Source of the DNA: DAOUMU01 sp034409055
GTDB lineage: Bacteria > Chloroflexota > Anaerolineae > 4572-78 > J111
DNA: 23,150 nucleotides
Direction of reading: 5' to 3'
NCBI GenBank assembly: GCA_034409055.1
Contig: DAOUMU010000139.1
Location: 1 to 23,150 of the forward strand
Shown here: positions 1-7,927 of the stretch, piece by piece
Numbering within the stretch: position 1 is the stretch's first letter
Layout: every line of letters begins with the position of its first letter
Made by a program: the position numbers and the translations under genes
The notes under the pieces: model-generated
Told to the model about the DNA's origin: nothing
The model's database searches: none
Seen by the model: the letters and a program-made list of their open reading frames with translations, nothing else

Positions 1-24
1 ATAAAATGTTGCAGTCGAAAAAAG

Positions 25-94
25 CCCCCCCGGCCCCCCAAAGGGGGGTGAAAAGCGCCAAAGTTCCCCCCTCTGGGGGGTTAGGGGGGCCGGG
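25..94. repeat. G/C-run inverted repeat
   Basis: Seen directly: a C-run arm (25-39) and a G-run arm (84-94, ending GGGGGGCCGGG) are complementary. Inner runs of G (43-48) and C (66-71) make the whole stretch an imperfect palindrome. It may be a dispersed intergenic element or a terminator for a gene left of the window. No coding sequence is visible in positions 1-126. Confidence 0.5.
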
Positions 95-126
95 TTGAAC
101 TGCAACTAATTCTGAACCACTACAAA

Positions 127-204
127 AGTTTCGGAGATTCCTCGTTGTTTATGCCCTTTGGGTATTTATGCCCTTTGGGGACTCCGCTCCTCGGAATGAT
201 TCCC
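127..204. repeat. Degenerate copy of CHSEERSDEES-type interspersed repeat, interrupted
   Basis: The flanks AGTTTCGGAGATTCCTCGT (from 127) and CTCCTCGGAATGA (187-199) match a second copy at 4396-4433. Here the centre of the repeat is replaced by about 40 bases holding two near-identical copies of ATGCCCTTTGGG (151-162 and 168-179). Repeats of this family are scattered in many environmental bacterial genomes, and their spurious translation reads CHSEERSDEES. It lies immediately upstream of the decayed oxidoreductase gene. Confidence 0.6.
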
Positions 205-243
205 GTAGAGAGGGCATCCCGATGCCCGGAAAGGAGGCTTGGC

Positions 244-1073
244 ATGGTCATACAATGGCACAAATCAACATGCCCTTACTGTGGGCTGGGTTGCGGCCTC
301 ATGGGGTCCAACAAGGCCAGGTCGTGGCGGTTCGGGGCATGAAGGGCCATCCCGCCAACGATGGGGACATCTGCGTTCTGCCGGCCACCTCCCACCGGTC
401 TTCACCGCTGAAGGACGGCTGACCCGGCCTATGATTCGTGACGGTCAGCTTAGGCCCGTCAACTGGGACCAGGCGATCACTCACCCACGTTGCCACCGAG
501 TTCCGGCGGATTATTGGGGCACATAGTCCTGACGCGAAGGAATATCCGCCCGCTCGTGGCGTTGAAATCACCAGCTTGTGCAGCTCTTTTGCTGCTTGTG
601 CGGAAGAACAAATCGTCGAGGCTGCCCGTGCCATCGGCCAGGCCAGGGCGATGCTCATCTTCTGGTTCCAGGGCTACAACCACTCAACCCAGGCGATCTT
701 CAAGAACAACACCCTGCACAACCTGTCGTTGCTGACGGGCAATCTCTGCCGCCCCGGAGCCGGGCCGCTCTCGATCACCGGCGAAGCCAACGCCCTGGGC
801 AACCGCCCTGCAGACGTCGCGCCTCTGGGCATCGCCGAGGGGGATAAGGTCGAGGTCACCTCGCGTTGGGGCAGTGTCCACGGTTCTGTCCACCTCACCA
901 GGCGCGTCCTTACCGGCACCGTTTATATGAACATGTACGGTAGCGCGCTCCGGGTTGGTCAGGGCAAGCTGGTCAACCTCGTTTGCAACCCGGTTTATGA
1001 TATGCACTCCAAGCAACCGGAGTTCAAGTTCAGCGCGGTCAGAATCGCCAAGTCGGTGACCGGTGAACAGTGA
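244..1073 (+). pseudogene. Molybdopterin oxidoreductase remnant (nitrate reductase/formate dehydrogenase type)
   Basis: An AAGGAGG ribosome site (231-237) and ATG 244 begin a peptide with the N-terminal iron-sulfur signature CPYCGLGCG. The family sequence then moves between frames: VAVRGMKGHPANDGD is in a second frame, RLTRPMIRDGQLRPVNWDQA in a third, and from about position 480 it continues in a fourth segment to the stop at 1073. That last segment holds FWFQGYNHSTQAIFKNNTLH and LTGNLCRPGAGPLSITGEAN, which are mid-protein molybdopterin-domain motifs. It then jumps directly to a C-terminal dinucleotide-binding-like stretch (GIAEGDKVEVTSRWGSV...). Family members are normally around 700 residues. 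Here only about 275 codons' worth remain, with at least three frameshifts and two large internal deletions, so no active enzyme can be made. Assignment to the assimilatory nitrate reductase/formate dehydrogenase superfamily is firm, but the exact substrate is unknown. Confidence 0.85.
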
Positions 1074-1150
1074 ACAGTTATCAGCGGTCCATAAGCCTTC
1101 ATCCTTCAGGCTAATTCATAAGGAAGGAAACACGAAGTTTCATTGCAAGC

Positions 1151-1212
1151 TGGAGTCGAGGCTTTAGCCGGTGAGAATCCTGATGCCTTGACCGGCTGAA
1201 GCCTCGACTCCA
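1151..1212. repeat. 22-bp-arm stem-loop element
   Basis: Arms 1151-1172 (starting TGGAGTCGAGGC) and 1191-1212 (ending GCCTCGACTCCA) are complementary over 22 bp with one mismatch, around an 18-nt loop. It sits in the 192-bp gap between the pseudogene and the first kinase gene. The core AGTCGAGGCT recurs at 14473-14482 inside the cas operon, so this is probably a dispersed REP-like family. No T-run follows, so it is not a classical terminator. Confidence 0.7.
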
Positions 1213-1265
1213 CCAGGCCACAGGGGTATGTTTCTTAGCAGTGACCACTGACACAGGAGTTTCTT

Positions 1266-3032
1266 GTGAGCAAACATGCCAGAAGAGGCGAATTGGAGGC
1301 CAGGCAGCAGACGATCAAGTTCTTTGAGACGCTGCTGCGCGCGTCGACCGACGGCATCGTGATCACCGACGCCACGCAGAACATCGTCATGGTTAATGAG
1401 GCCTTCTGCACCTTCTTTGGCCGGCGTTGGCAGGAGGTGATCGAGACCAACCTGTACGTCTGGCTCGAGCAACTCAATGCTGCTGCCCCACGGCGTTGGG
1501 CCGAACTGGAGCAGCACGTTCGTCTCGAAGGAACGTGCCGCGACGTTGAGTTTCGGATGTGGTGTCCTGCGACCGCAGGCAGTATCGAAGGAACGACGAA
1601 GGATGGGGAGAGGCACCTCAGCGTCAACGCTTCTCTCCTGGAACGGGTAACCGACAAGGAGGGGGGGGGCATCATCAGCATCTGGCGGGACATCACCGAG
1701 CGGGTACGGATGGAAGAGGCGTTACAGGAGACTCGTGATGAGCTAAAAATGCGGGTTGAGGAACGAACGGCAGAGCTGGCCAAAGCCAACGAAGAATTGC
1801 GCATCGAGATCACTGAACGGGTGCGGGCAGAGAAAGCATTACAACAACGCAACCGCGAGTTTGCCATGCTTAATCGGGCCAGCCAGGTATTCACCTCCAC
1901 ACTCGACCTGGATCAGGTGCTCACGACCGTTCTGGAAGAGGTTTGTCACTTATTGGGGGCGATTGCCAGTGCAGTCTGGCTGATTGACCCGACAACCAAC
2001 GAGCTGGTCTGCCGGCAAGTGATCAATCCCCACGGTCAGACTGTGCGTGGTTGGCGACTGGCACCGGGAGAGGGGGTGGCCGGCTGGGTAGCCCAGCACG
2101 GCCAGAGCCTGGTTGTGCCGGACACCCGGCTCGACCCACGCCACTTTAAGCGGATAGATCAAACAATTGGCCTGGAAATGCGTTCTATTCTCAGCGTCCC
2201 TTTACAGGTTAAACAGCAGGTGATCGGCGTGATCCAGGTGGTGGATACAGCCGTCAATCGCTTCAGTACCACAGATCTAACCCTGCTCGAGTCACTGGCG
2301 GCAACTGCGGCCATTGCCATCGAGAACGCACGGCTGTATGAAGCAGAAAAAGAGCTGCACAGACAAGCCCTACAAGATGCGCAAACCAAATTGATACTGC
2401 TCAACGAGGTCAACCACCGGGTCAAGAACAACCTGGCAGCCATTATTGGCCTGCTTTACGCCGAACAGGGCCACACTGGGGTAAAAGAAGAGGCGATTTA
2501 TCAATCCATTATGAAGGATTTAATCAACCGTATCCAGGGTCTGGCCACGGTGCATCGCCTGCTTTCTGCCGCCGAGTGGACGCCTCTGTCCCTGGACGAA
2601 CTGGCCAGAGAAATTATCTACTCTGCCTTGCAAATACTACCACCTGATAAAGATATATCTGTAGAGGTGCTCCCCTCTCCGGTTAGGGTAACACCCGACC
2701 AAGCGAATAATCTAGCCCTGGTAATTAACGAACTGGCCACGAACACGGTCAAGTACGCGCTATCAGGACGTTCGACAGCATGCATTACCGTCCGTATCAC
2801 CCTTGAGGAGGATATCGTATCGGCCGGCCACACTATTCTATTCGAATTTCGGGATGATGGGCCGGGTTATCCAGAGGAGGTATTACAATTCGATCAGCGA
2901 GGCCATAATGTGGGCTTCGACCTGATCCAGAACATTGTCTGGGATGGCCTGGGTGGAGAACTGGTCTTCCATAATGATGATGGGGCGGTTACCACGATTC
3001 GGTTCAAAGCTGAAGTCGCGTTGGTTGAATAA
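1266..3032 (+). CDS. PAS-GAF-HisKA_2 sensor histidine kinase
   Basis: This is a soluble sensor kinase of 588 aa with no signal peptide or membrane segment. Domains in order: an N-terminal PAS domain (about 20-150, with TDGIVITDATQNIVMVNEAF); a coiled-coil linker (about 155-205, rich in E, R and A); a GAF domain (about 205-360); a HisKA_2 dimerisation/phosphoacceptor helix with H384 in EVNHRVKNN; and a C-terminal HATPase with the N-box LVINELATNTVKY (about 483-495) and the G1 box FRDDGPGYP. The HNHRVKNN-type phosphoacceptor places it in the HisKA_2/HWE-like class rather than classical HisKA. The start is GTG 1266, preceded by AGGAG at 1256-1260. The receiver gene follows 30 bp downstream, and the pair is likely cotranscribed. 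From the GAF domain onward it is a close paralogue of the kinase at 4499. The ligand sensed is unknown. Confidence 0.9.
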   Translation: MSKHARRGELEARQQTIKFFETLLRASTDGIVITDATQNIVMVNEAFCTFFGRRWQEVIETNLYVWLEQLNAAAPRRWAELEQHVRLEGTCRDVEFRMWCPATAGSIEGTTKDGERHLSVNASLLERVTDKEGGGIISIWRDITERVRMEEALQETRDELKMRVEERTAELAKANEELRIEITERVRAEKALQQRNREFAMLNRASQVFTSTLDLDQVLTTVLEEVCHLLGAIASAVWLIDPTTNELVCRQVINPHGQTVRGWRLAPGEGVAGWVAQHGQSLVVPDTRLDPRHFKRIDQTIGLEMRSILSVPLQVKQQVIGVIQVVDTAVNRFSTTDLTLLESLAATAAIAIENARLYEAEKELHRQALQDAQTKLILLNEVNHRVKNNLAAIIGLLYAEQGHTGVKEEAIYQSIMKDLINRIQGLATVHRLLSAAEWTPLSLDELAREIIYSALQILPPDKDISVEVLPSPVRVTPDQANNLALVINELATNTVKYALSGRSTACITVRITLEEDIVSAGHTILFEFRDDGPGYPEEVLQFDQRGHNVGFDLIQNIVWDGLGGELVFHNDDGAVTTIRFKAEVALVE

Positions 3033-3062
3033 ACGCAATCACGAGAATGAGAGGTCTTAGGG

Positions 3063-4190
3063 ATGAATACAAAAAAAAATATCCAGGTATTGATTGTTGA
3101 AGATGATCCTCTGGTGGGTAGAATGATTCAGGGGATGCTGCAGGAAAGGGGATATACTGTTGTCGGTAAAGCGACTAATGGCCGGCAAGCCATCGAGATG
3201 ACCCAATCTTTGCGGCCCAATATTATCCTGATGGACATCAAAATGCCCGATATGGATGGCCTTAAAGCTACCCGGCGTATGTATGAATATTGTCCCACAC
3301 CGGTCGTGGTCCTGACCGCCTACGAAACGCCAGAACTATTGGCAGAGGCCGGTGCAGCCGGTGTGGGTGCCTACCTGGTCAAACCACCTAATGCGCACGA
3401 AATAGAGCGGGCCATTATCATCGCTATGGCTCGTTTCGATGATATGATGGAACTACGCCGTCTGAACGCCGACCTGGAAGCTCGCAACGAGGAATTGGAT
3501 GCTTTTGCCCACACCGCAGCCCACAACCTCCAGAAACCAGTACATTTGATCATAAAATATGCCGATTTGTTGGCCAAGGAGGCCAGGTTACCGGAGTCGT
3601 TGCAACATTATCTCTATGCCATCGTCCGAACCGGACACAAGATGAACAACATTATCCATGAATTGCAGGTACTGGCCGGCGTACGAAAAGCGGAAGTCGA
3701 GTTAAACCCATTGAATATGGGTCGAATCGTGGCCGAGGTTCAACAACGGCTGGCTTACATGATTGAAGAATACCAGGCCAAGATCATCCTGCCTGAGGCA
3801 TGGCCAGCAGCGACGGGGCATGCGCCGTGGGTCGAAGAGGTATGGGGCAACTACATGAGCAACGCCATTAAGTATGGCGGACACCCCCCCCGCTTGCAAC
3901 TGGGTGGAACAGCCCGCTCAGATGGGATGGTCCGTTTTTGGGTACGGGACAATGGTACTGGCCTCAGACCAGAGGAGCAGGCCCAGTTATTTACGCCCTT
4001 TATCCAACTGCGCCAGATTAGTCCTCAGGGTCATGGCCTGGGGCTATCCATTGTGCGGCGTATTGTGGAAAAACTGGGCGGGGAGGTTGGAGTGGAGAGT
4101 GAAGGCGTACCCGGTCAGGGGAGCGTATTTTTTTTCACGCTCCCGGGTGTGTCCAATCAGAACAACACCTCCGCAAAATTTTCCAGATAG
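3063..4190 (+). CDS. Receiver-histidine kinase hybrid protein (REC-HisKA-HATPase)
   Basis: This 375-aa protein starts with a CheY-like receiver: acidic pocket E13-D14-D15, phosphoacceptor D58 in LMDIKMPDMDG, T85 and K107. A helical linker (about 118-147) leads to a HisKA-like phosphoacceptor helix (FAHTAAHNLQKP, H154). An HATPase core follows, with N-box NYMSNAIKYGG, G1 DNGTGL and G2 GHGLGLSIV. It has no DNA-binding output. It therefore probably receives phosphate from the kinase encoded just upstream and relays it to, or tunes, another partner. The receiver half and linker closely match the protein at 6043, but that paralogue lacks the kinase core. A strong hairpin followed by a T-run lies just downstream. 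Confidence 0.88.
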   Translation: MNTKKNIQVLIVEDDPLVGRMIQGMLQERGYTVVGKATNGRQAIEMTQSLRPNIILMDIKMPDMDGLKATRRMYEYCPTPVVVLTAYETPELLAEAGAAGVGAYLVKPPNAHEIERAIIIAMARFDDMMELRRLNADLEARNEELDAFAHTAAHNLQKPVHLIIKYADLLAKEARLPESLQHYLYAIVRTGHKMNNIIHELQVLAGVRKAEVELNPLNMGRIVAEVQQRLAYMIEEYQAKIILPEAWPAATGHAPWVEEVWGNYMSNAIKYGGHPPRLQLGGTARSDGMVRFWVRDNGTGLRPEEQAQLFTPFIQLRQISPQGHGLGLSIVRRIVEKLGGEVGVESEGVPGQGSVFFFTLPGVSNQNNTSAKFSR

Positions 4191-4226
4191 ATAGAATAGA
4201 GGTATCATTTCAATAATTCGGGGTGG

Positions 4227-4303
4227 GTAGGAGCGAGGCAACTCGGAGAGCAGGTTGTTTGCTCCGAAACCCCCAATCCGAGTTGCCTCACCCCTACTTT
4301 TTG
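4227..4303 (+). terminator. Putative intrinsic terminator after first kinase cassette
   Basis: Arms 4227-4247 (GTAGGAGCGAGGCAACTCGGA) and 4277-4297 are complementary over 21 bp with two mismatches. The right arm is followed by CTTTTTG. It lies 36 bp after the stop of the receiver-kinase gene. The 29-nt loop is larger than usual, so it could instead be a dispersed palindromic repeat that also terminates transcription. Confidence 0.5.
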
Positions 4304-4310
4304 AGAAGAT

Positions 4311-4460
4311 ACGAATAGGTAACTACCTACTATGTCATTCTGAACAGGTGAAGAATCCCCAAGCTTTTGGTAAAGTAGACCTCTTTTGGGCCAAAGTTTC
4401 GGAGATTCCTCGTCGCTGCGCTCCTCGGAATGACATGAGGGTAGGCAGTTACACGAATAG
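4311..4460. mobile_element. MITE-like 134-bp inverted-repeat element with 8-bp target duplication
   Basis: Seen directly: the perfect direct repeat ACGAATAG flanks the element at 4311-4318 and 4453-4460. The element itself (4319-4452) has terminal inverted repeats GTAACTACCTAC (4319-4330) and GTAGGCAGTTAC (4441-4452), which pair at 11 of 12 positions. The inverted similarity continues inward: ATGTCATTCTGA at 4332-4343 faces TCGGAATGACAT at 4425-4436. The interior carries the CHSEERSDEES-type sequence in both orientations. It encodes no transposase. The duplication and terminal repeats are the standard signature of a nonautonomous transposon moved in trans. It lies between the two paralogous signalling cassettes. 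Confidence 0.75.
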
Positions 4461-4498
4461 AGGATAATACTGATGCTCAGGGAAAGAGAAAGTAACTG

Positions 4499-6046
4499 TT
4501 GACAGTGATGCAAGAGAGCGAAACAGATTACAAGCAGTTAGCCGAGCTTTCACCAGATGGTATGGCCATTCATGTGGATGAGAAGCTGGTCTTCATTAAT
4601 CCCGCCGGGGCCAGACTATTAGGGGCAACCGAGGCCAAAGAACTACTCGGAAAACCCATCTTCGATTTTGTGCATTCTGATCACCGGCCAATAGTCAGAG
4701 CCCGGTTACAGGCATTGAAACAGGACGAGCAGGCCCACTGGATTGAAGAGAGGCTGATCCGTCTCGACGGGACAGAGGTTGAGATGGAGGTGGCCGATAT
4801 TCCTTTCACCTATGAGGGGAAACCGGCCGTACAGACCGTCTTTCGCAATATCAGCGGCCATAGGCGAGCCCAGGAGGTCTTACAGCAACGTAACCGCGAA
4901 CTGGCCCTACTCAACCGGGCCAGCCAGGTATTCATCTCCACTCTTGATCTGGATCAAGTACTGACCACCGTCCTGGAAGAGGTACGTCACTTGCTGGATG
5001 TGGTCGTCTGTTCGGTCTGGTTGGTTGATCTGGACACCAACGAACTGGTCTGCCGACAGGTGGCCGATCCCCAGAGTGAGGGGGTACGCGGCTGGCGACT
5101 GGCCCTGGGCCAGGGCCTGGCCGGCTGGGTGGCTCGCCATGGCCAAAGCCTGAACGTACCGGATGCCCAAGCCGACAAACGCCATTTCAGGGGCATACAG
5201 CAGACCGGGCTGGAGATGCGTTCTATCCTCAGCATCCCCCTGCGGGTTAAAGAAGAGGTGGTTGGTGTGCTCCAGGTAGTGGATACAAAAGTCAATCGTT
5301 TCAGCACCACCGACCTGACATTATTAGAATCGCTGGCGGCCACTGCGGCCATTGCCATCGAGAATGCCCGGCTCTATGAACAAGCTCGCCGGGATGCTGA
5401 AACCAAGTCAATCTTGTTACGCGAGGTCAACCACCGGGTCAAGAACAACCTGGCTACTATTATTGGCCTGCTCTATGCCGAACGGCGTCACGCCAAGATC
5501 GAGAACCGGTCCACTTATCAGACTACGATGAAAGACCTGATCAACCGGGTACAGGGATTGGCGGCTGTACACGATCTCCTGTCCGCCTCGCAGTGGTCGC
5601 CCTTGAGCTTGAGTAAACTGACCAGCCGGATCATTTACGCTGCTTTACAGGGTCTGCCGTACGATAAACGGATGTCGGTAGAGGTGTCTCCCTCCCCGGT
5701 CCGGGTGACGCCCAAACAGGCGAACAGTTTGGCCCTGGTCATTAATGAATTGGCCACTAACACCGTTAAGTATGCCCTGTCAACGGGCGATACCGGACAG
5801 ATTACCGTCCGTATCACCGACGACGACGAGGGCACTTCCCCCCCTCAGGGTGGGGAATCGATTATTATATTTGAGTTTCGGGACGATGGGCCCGGTTATC
5901 CAGAAAAGGTCTTGCAATTAGAACGCTACAACGTAGGCTTGTACCTGATACAAGCCATTGTGCGTGGTGATCTTCACGGAGAACTGATGCTGCACAACGA
6001 CCATGGCGCCGTGACGAGAATCCGCTTCAAACCTATTGCAGAATGA
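4499..6046 (+). CDS. PAS-GAF-HisKA_2 sensor histidine kinase (paralogue)
   Basis: This 515-aa soluble kinase is built like the protein at 1266: a PAS domain (about 10-125, ending FRNISGHRRAQEVLQQ), a GAF domain (about 140-295), a HisKA_2 helix with H312 in EVNHRVKNN, and an HATPase with LVINELATNTVKYAL and FRDDGPGYP. The GAF and kinase halves are closely similar to the first kinase. The PAS halves differ strongly, and the long coiled coil of the first protein is missing. This suggests that the two share signalling chemistry but have different inputs. The start is uncertain: TTG 4499, GTG 4505 and ATG 4508 are all in frame, and a weak purine-rich GGAAAGAG (4481-4488) precedes them. Its stop overlaps the start of the next gene as ATGA, implying translational coupling. 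Confidence 0.9.
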   Translation: MTVMQESETDYKQLAELSPDGMAIHVDEKLVFINPAGARLLGATEAKELLGKPIFDFVHSDHRPIVRARLQALKQDEQAHWIEERLIRLDGTEVEMEVADIPFTYEGKPAVQTVFRNISGHRRAQEVLQQRNRELALLNRASQVFISTLDLDQVLTTVLEEVRHLLDVVVCSVWLVDLDTNELVCRQVADPQSEGVRGWRLALGQGLAGWVARHGQSLNVPDAQADKRHFRGIQQTGLEMRSILSIPLRVKEEVVGVLQVVDTKVNRFSTTDLTLLESLAATAAIAIENARLYEQARRDAETKSILLREVNHRVKNNLATIIGLLYAERRHAKIENRSTYQTTMKDLINRVQGLAAVHDLLSASQWSPLSLSKLTSRIIYAALQGLPYDKRMSVEVSPSPVRVTPKQANSLALVINELATNTVKYALSTGDTGQITVRITDDDEGTSPPQGGESIIIFEFRDDGPGYPEKVLQLERYNVGLYLIQAIVRGDLHGELMLHNDHGAVTRIRFKPIAE

Positions 6047-6705
6047 AAGCACAAAGTATGAACAAACAAAAAGATATTCAAGTCCTCATTGTTGAAGACG
6101 ATGCCCTGGTTAGCGAAATGATTAAGTGGTCATTGGAAGAAATAGGCTATACGATTGTCGGAGAAGCCACAAATGGCCAGGAGGCCGTGAAAATAATCTC
6201 ATCCTTGCAGCCCGATGTGGTCATAATGGACATAGAAATGCCCGATATGGATGGTATCGAGGCCACCCGGCGCATTCAAGCACGTTCTCCCATCCCGGTG
6301 GTGGTGTTGACCGCCTACGAAACGCCAGATTTGGTCGAACGGGCCAGCGCGGCCGGCGCGGGGGCCTACCTGGTTAAACCGTCCGACGCGCCGGAAATGG
6401 AGCGGGCCATCACCGTGGCTATGGCCCGTTTCAACGACATGATGGAACTGCGCCGTCTGAACACCGAGCTGCAAGCGCATAACGAGGAACGAGACAAACT
6501 GATTGCTGAGCTTCAAGAGGCATTGGCCGAAATCAAAACATTACGAGGATTGATCCCTATCTGCTCTGCCTGTAAAAGGATACGCACTGACCAGGGCGAT
6601 TGGACTCAAATCGAACTCTATATTCAGGCCCATTCTGAAGCGGAATTCAGTCATGGCCTCTGTCCAGATTGTGCCAAAAAGCTTTATCCCGACTTTTATG
6701 GTTAG
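6043..6705 (+). CDS. Response regulator with four-cysteine C-terminal module
   Basis: This 220-aa protein has an N-terminal receiver domain (E18-D19-D20 acidic pocket, D63 phosphoacceptor in IMDIEMPDMDG, and the conserved LTAYETPD and LVKPSDAP switch and lysine regions). A helical linker (about 128-168) follows. The C-terminal module has paired cysteines C174-x2-C177 and C207-x2-C210 around GDWTQIELYI and HSEAEFSHG. That module is common at the ends of PAS- and receiver-containing signalling proteins; metal binding is plausible but not shown. The ATG at 6043 overlaps the kinase stop by 4 nt. An internal ATG at 6058 matches the start of the paralogue at 3063 and could be the true start. The last 59 bp overlap the convergent reductase gene. 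Confidence 0.85.
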   Translation: MKAQSMNKQKDIQVLIVEDDALVSEMIKWSLEEIGYTIVGEATNGQEAVKIISSLQPDVVIMDIEMPDMDGIEATRRIQARSPIPVVVLTAYETPDLVERASAAGAGAYLVKPSDAPEMERAITVAMARFNDMMELRRLNTELQAHNEERDKLIAELQEALAEIKTLRGLIPICSACKRIRTDQGDWTQIELYIQAHSEAEFSHGLCPDCAKKLYPDFYG

Positions 6706-7918
6706 AAGCAGGTGGAGAATTATCCAATCTAATCAGCCGGGGTGATTGGACCGGTACGTAATAGGGATTGTACCAGGCCAGGCCTCGCACGACCAAAGGC
6801 ACTATCTTCCAGAACCAACTCACCAACCAGGGATGGTTGAACTGGTAAATAATCCGGGTCAATCCGGCCCGCATACGCAGTTGAGACAGGATTGGATGGG
6901 TCAGGATGCGTTTTTTATAGCTGCTAAAGCTAAAATCGCGGCGAGCAAAAGCGTCGATAATGGCCGCTGCGGCCACCTGACCGTAGGCCAAAGCAAAAGA
7001 AATGCCTTCTCCAAACAAAGGATCAACCCCGGCCGCATCCCCGGCCAGGACGAGGCGCGGCATGGCAAAGCGTCCCTCCGGATCAAACCAGTGAATGGGA
7101 TGCCCTTTCAGCGGGTATTGATCCAAATCACGCTGTCGTTCGGCCAGGGCCGCTCGCAGTTCCTGCTTAAGGGACACCCGCGGCCGTTCCGACCGGGCCC
7201 GGCTGTCAAATATCCCCCGATTCATAAAAGGCTGGCCCTTGACCAGGCTGGGGAAATCCCAGTAATAGCCCTGTAACCCGGTCACCGTCCGGCTGAAATC
7301 AAAAATAGCCACCCCCTGGCGAAACTCAAGCCGCTGCTCGGCTATTTCAGGCGTTAACACCTCCAATAAGCGAGCCATACGGGTTCCGTCGCCCCATTTC
7401 AGCTTTTGCCGGACGAAACTGCGCGACCCATCGGCGGCGACGACGGTCTGGGCGTGAAAGGTCGTCTGCCCGGTCACCACCTCAATGTAATCGGCGTGAG
7501 GGGTAATGGCTTTCACGGCCTCGCCTTGCCGCACCGTAATCCCCTGTTGCTGCCCGCGCTGTACCAACCAATGGTCAAACTCATCCCGGCGCACCACCCG
7601 AAAAACGGGCTCATCACGAACGGCGAAAATGCGATCCTGGTACACCAGGCGCACCTCGCGCACCGGCACGTGGGCCGGTTCGAAGGACAGCCCCAACCCG
7701 GTCAAGACATCCTCACCCAGGCGGGTAACCCCCCCCCCGCACAGCTTCTCCCTCGGATGGACCGCTTTATCCACCACCACCATCCGCTCAGCCCAGGCCG
7801 GATTGGCCTTGACCAGATGTAAGGCCGTAGACATTCCCGCCGGACCGGAACCGACGATTAAAACGTCAATCGGCCGAGAAGGTGGGTATTTCGTTGGTAA
7901 ATCCCCAGGTGATGTCAT
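6647..7918 (-). CDS. Geranylgeranyl reductase family FAD-dependent oxidoreductase
   Basis: This 423-aa flavoprotein has an N-terminal FAD-binding Rossmann motif (VLIVGSGPAGMSTALHL, with G23-x-G25-x2-G28), the family motif EKLCGGG (C60), the mid-protein VVAADGSRSFVR (159-170) and the second FAD motif LVLAGDAAGVDPLFGEGIS (G293-D294). Family members use reduced flavin to saturate isoprenoid double bonds in lipids, chlorophyll side chains or quinones, or act as related monooxygenases. The exact substrate cannot be told from sequence. ATG at 7918 is the only plausible start before the FAD motif. The C-terminal tail (about 390-423) looks nonconserved and runs into the oppositely oriented receiver gene. 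It is monocistronic in this window. Confidence 0.88.
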   Translation of the reverse strand: MTSPGDLPTKYPPSRPIDVLIVGSGPAGMSTALHLVKANPAWAERMVVVDKAVHPREKLCGGGVTRLGEDVLTGLGLSFEPAHVPVREVRLVYQDRIFAVRDEPVFRVVRRDEFDHWLVQRGQQQGITVRQGEAVKAITPHADYIEVVTGQTTFHAQTVVAADGSRSFVRQKLKWGDGTRMARLLEVLTPEIAEQRLEFRQGVAIFDFSRTVTGLQGYYWDFPSLVKGQPFMNRGIFDSRARSERPRVSLKQELRAALAERQRDLDQYPLKGHPIHWFDPEGRFAMPRLVLAGDAAGVDPLFGEGISFALAYGQVAAAAIIDAFARRDFSFSSYKKRILTHPILSQLRMRAGLTRIIYQFNHPWLVSWFWKIVPLVVRGLAWYNPYYVPVQSPRLIRLDNSPPASNHKSRDKAFWHNLDRGHD

Positions 7919-7927
7919 AGTCTTCGC

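Noticed and set aside
438..1073. A 211-codon open frame as an intact gene.
   Set aside because: It holds mid and C-terminal fragments of a molybdopterin oxidoreductase joined by deletions, with the N-terminal part in other frames upstream. It is treated as a pseudogene.
1235..1900. A 221-codon minus-strand open frame opposite the first kinase.
   Set aside because: It is Ser/Arg-rich with no recognisable motif and fully overlaps the PAS and coiled-coil region of a well-supported kinase.
4205..4513. Minus-strand open frame containing CHSEERSDEES.
   Set aside because: It is a well-known spurious translation of an interspersed repeat, here part of the 134-bp MITE-like element.
6746..7822. Two plus-strand open frames of 138-176 codons opposite the reductase gene.
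   Set aside because: They lie antisense to a gene with clear FAD motifs, and their translations are low-complexity P/H/G-rich with no recognisable domain.
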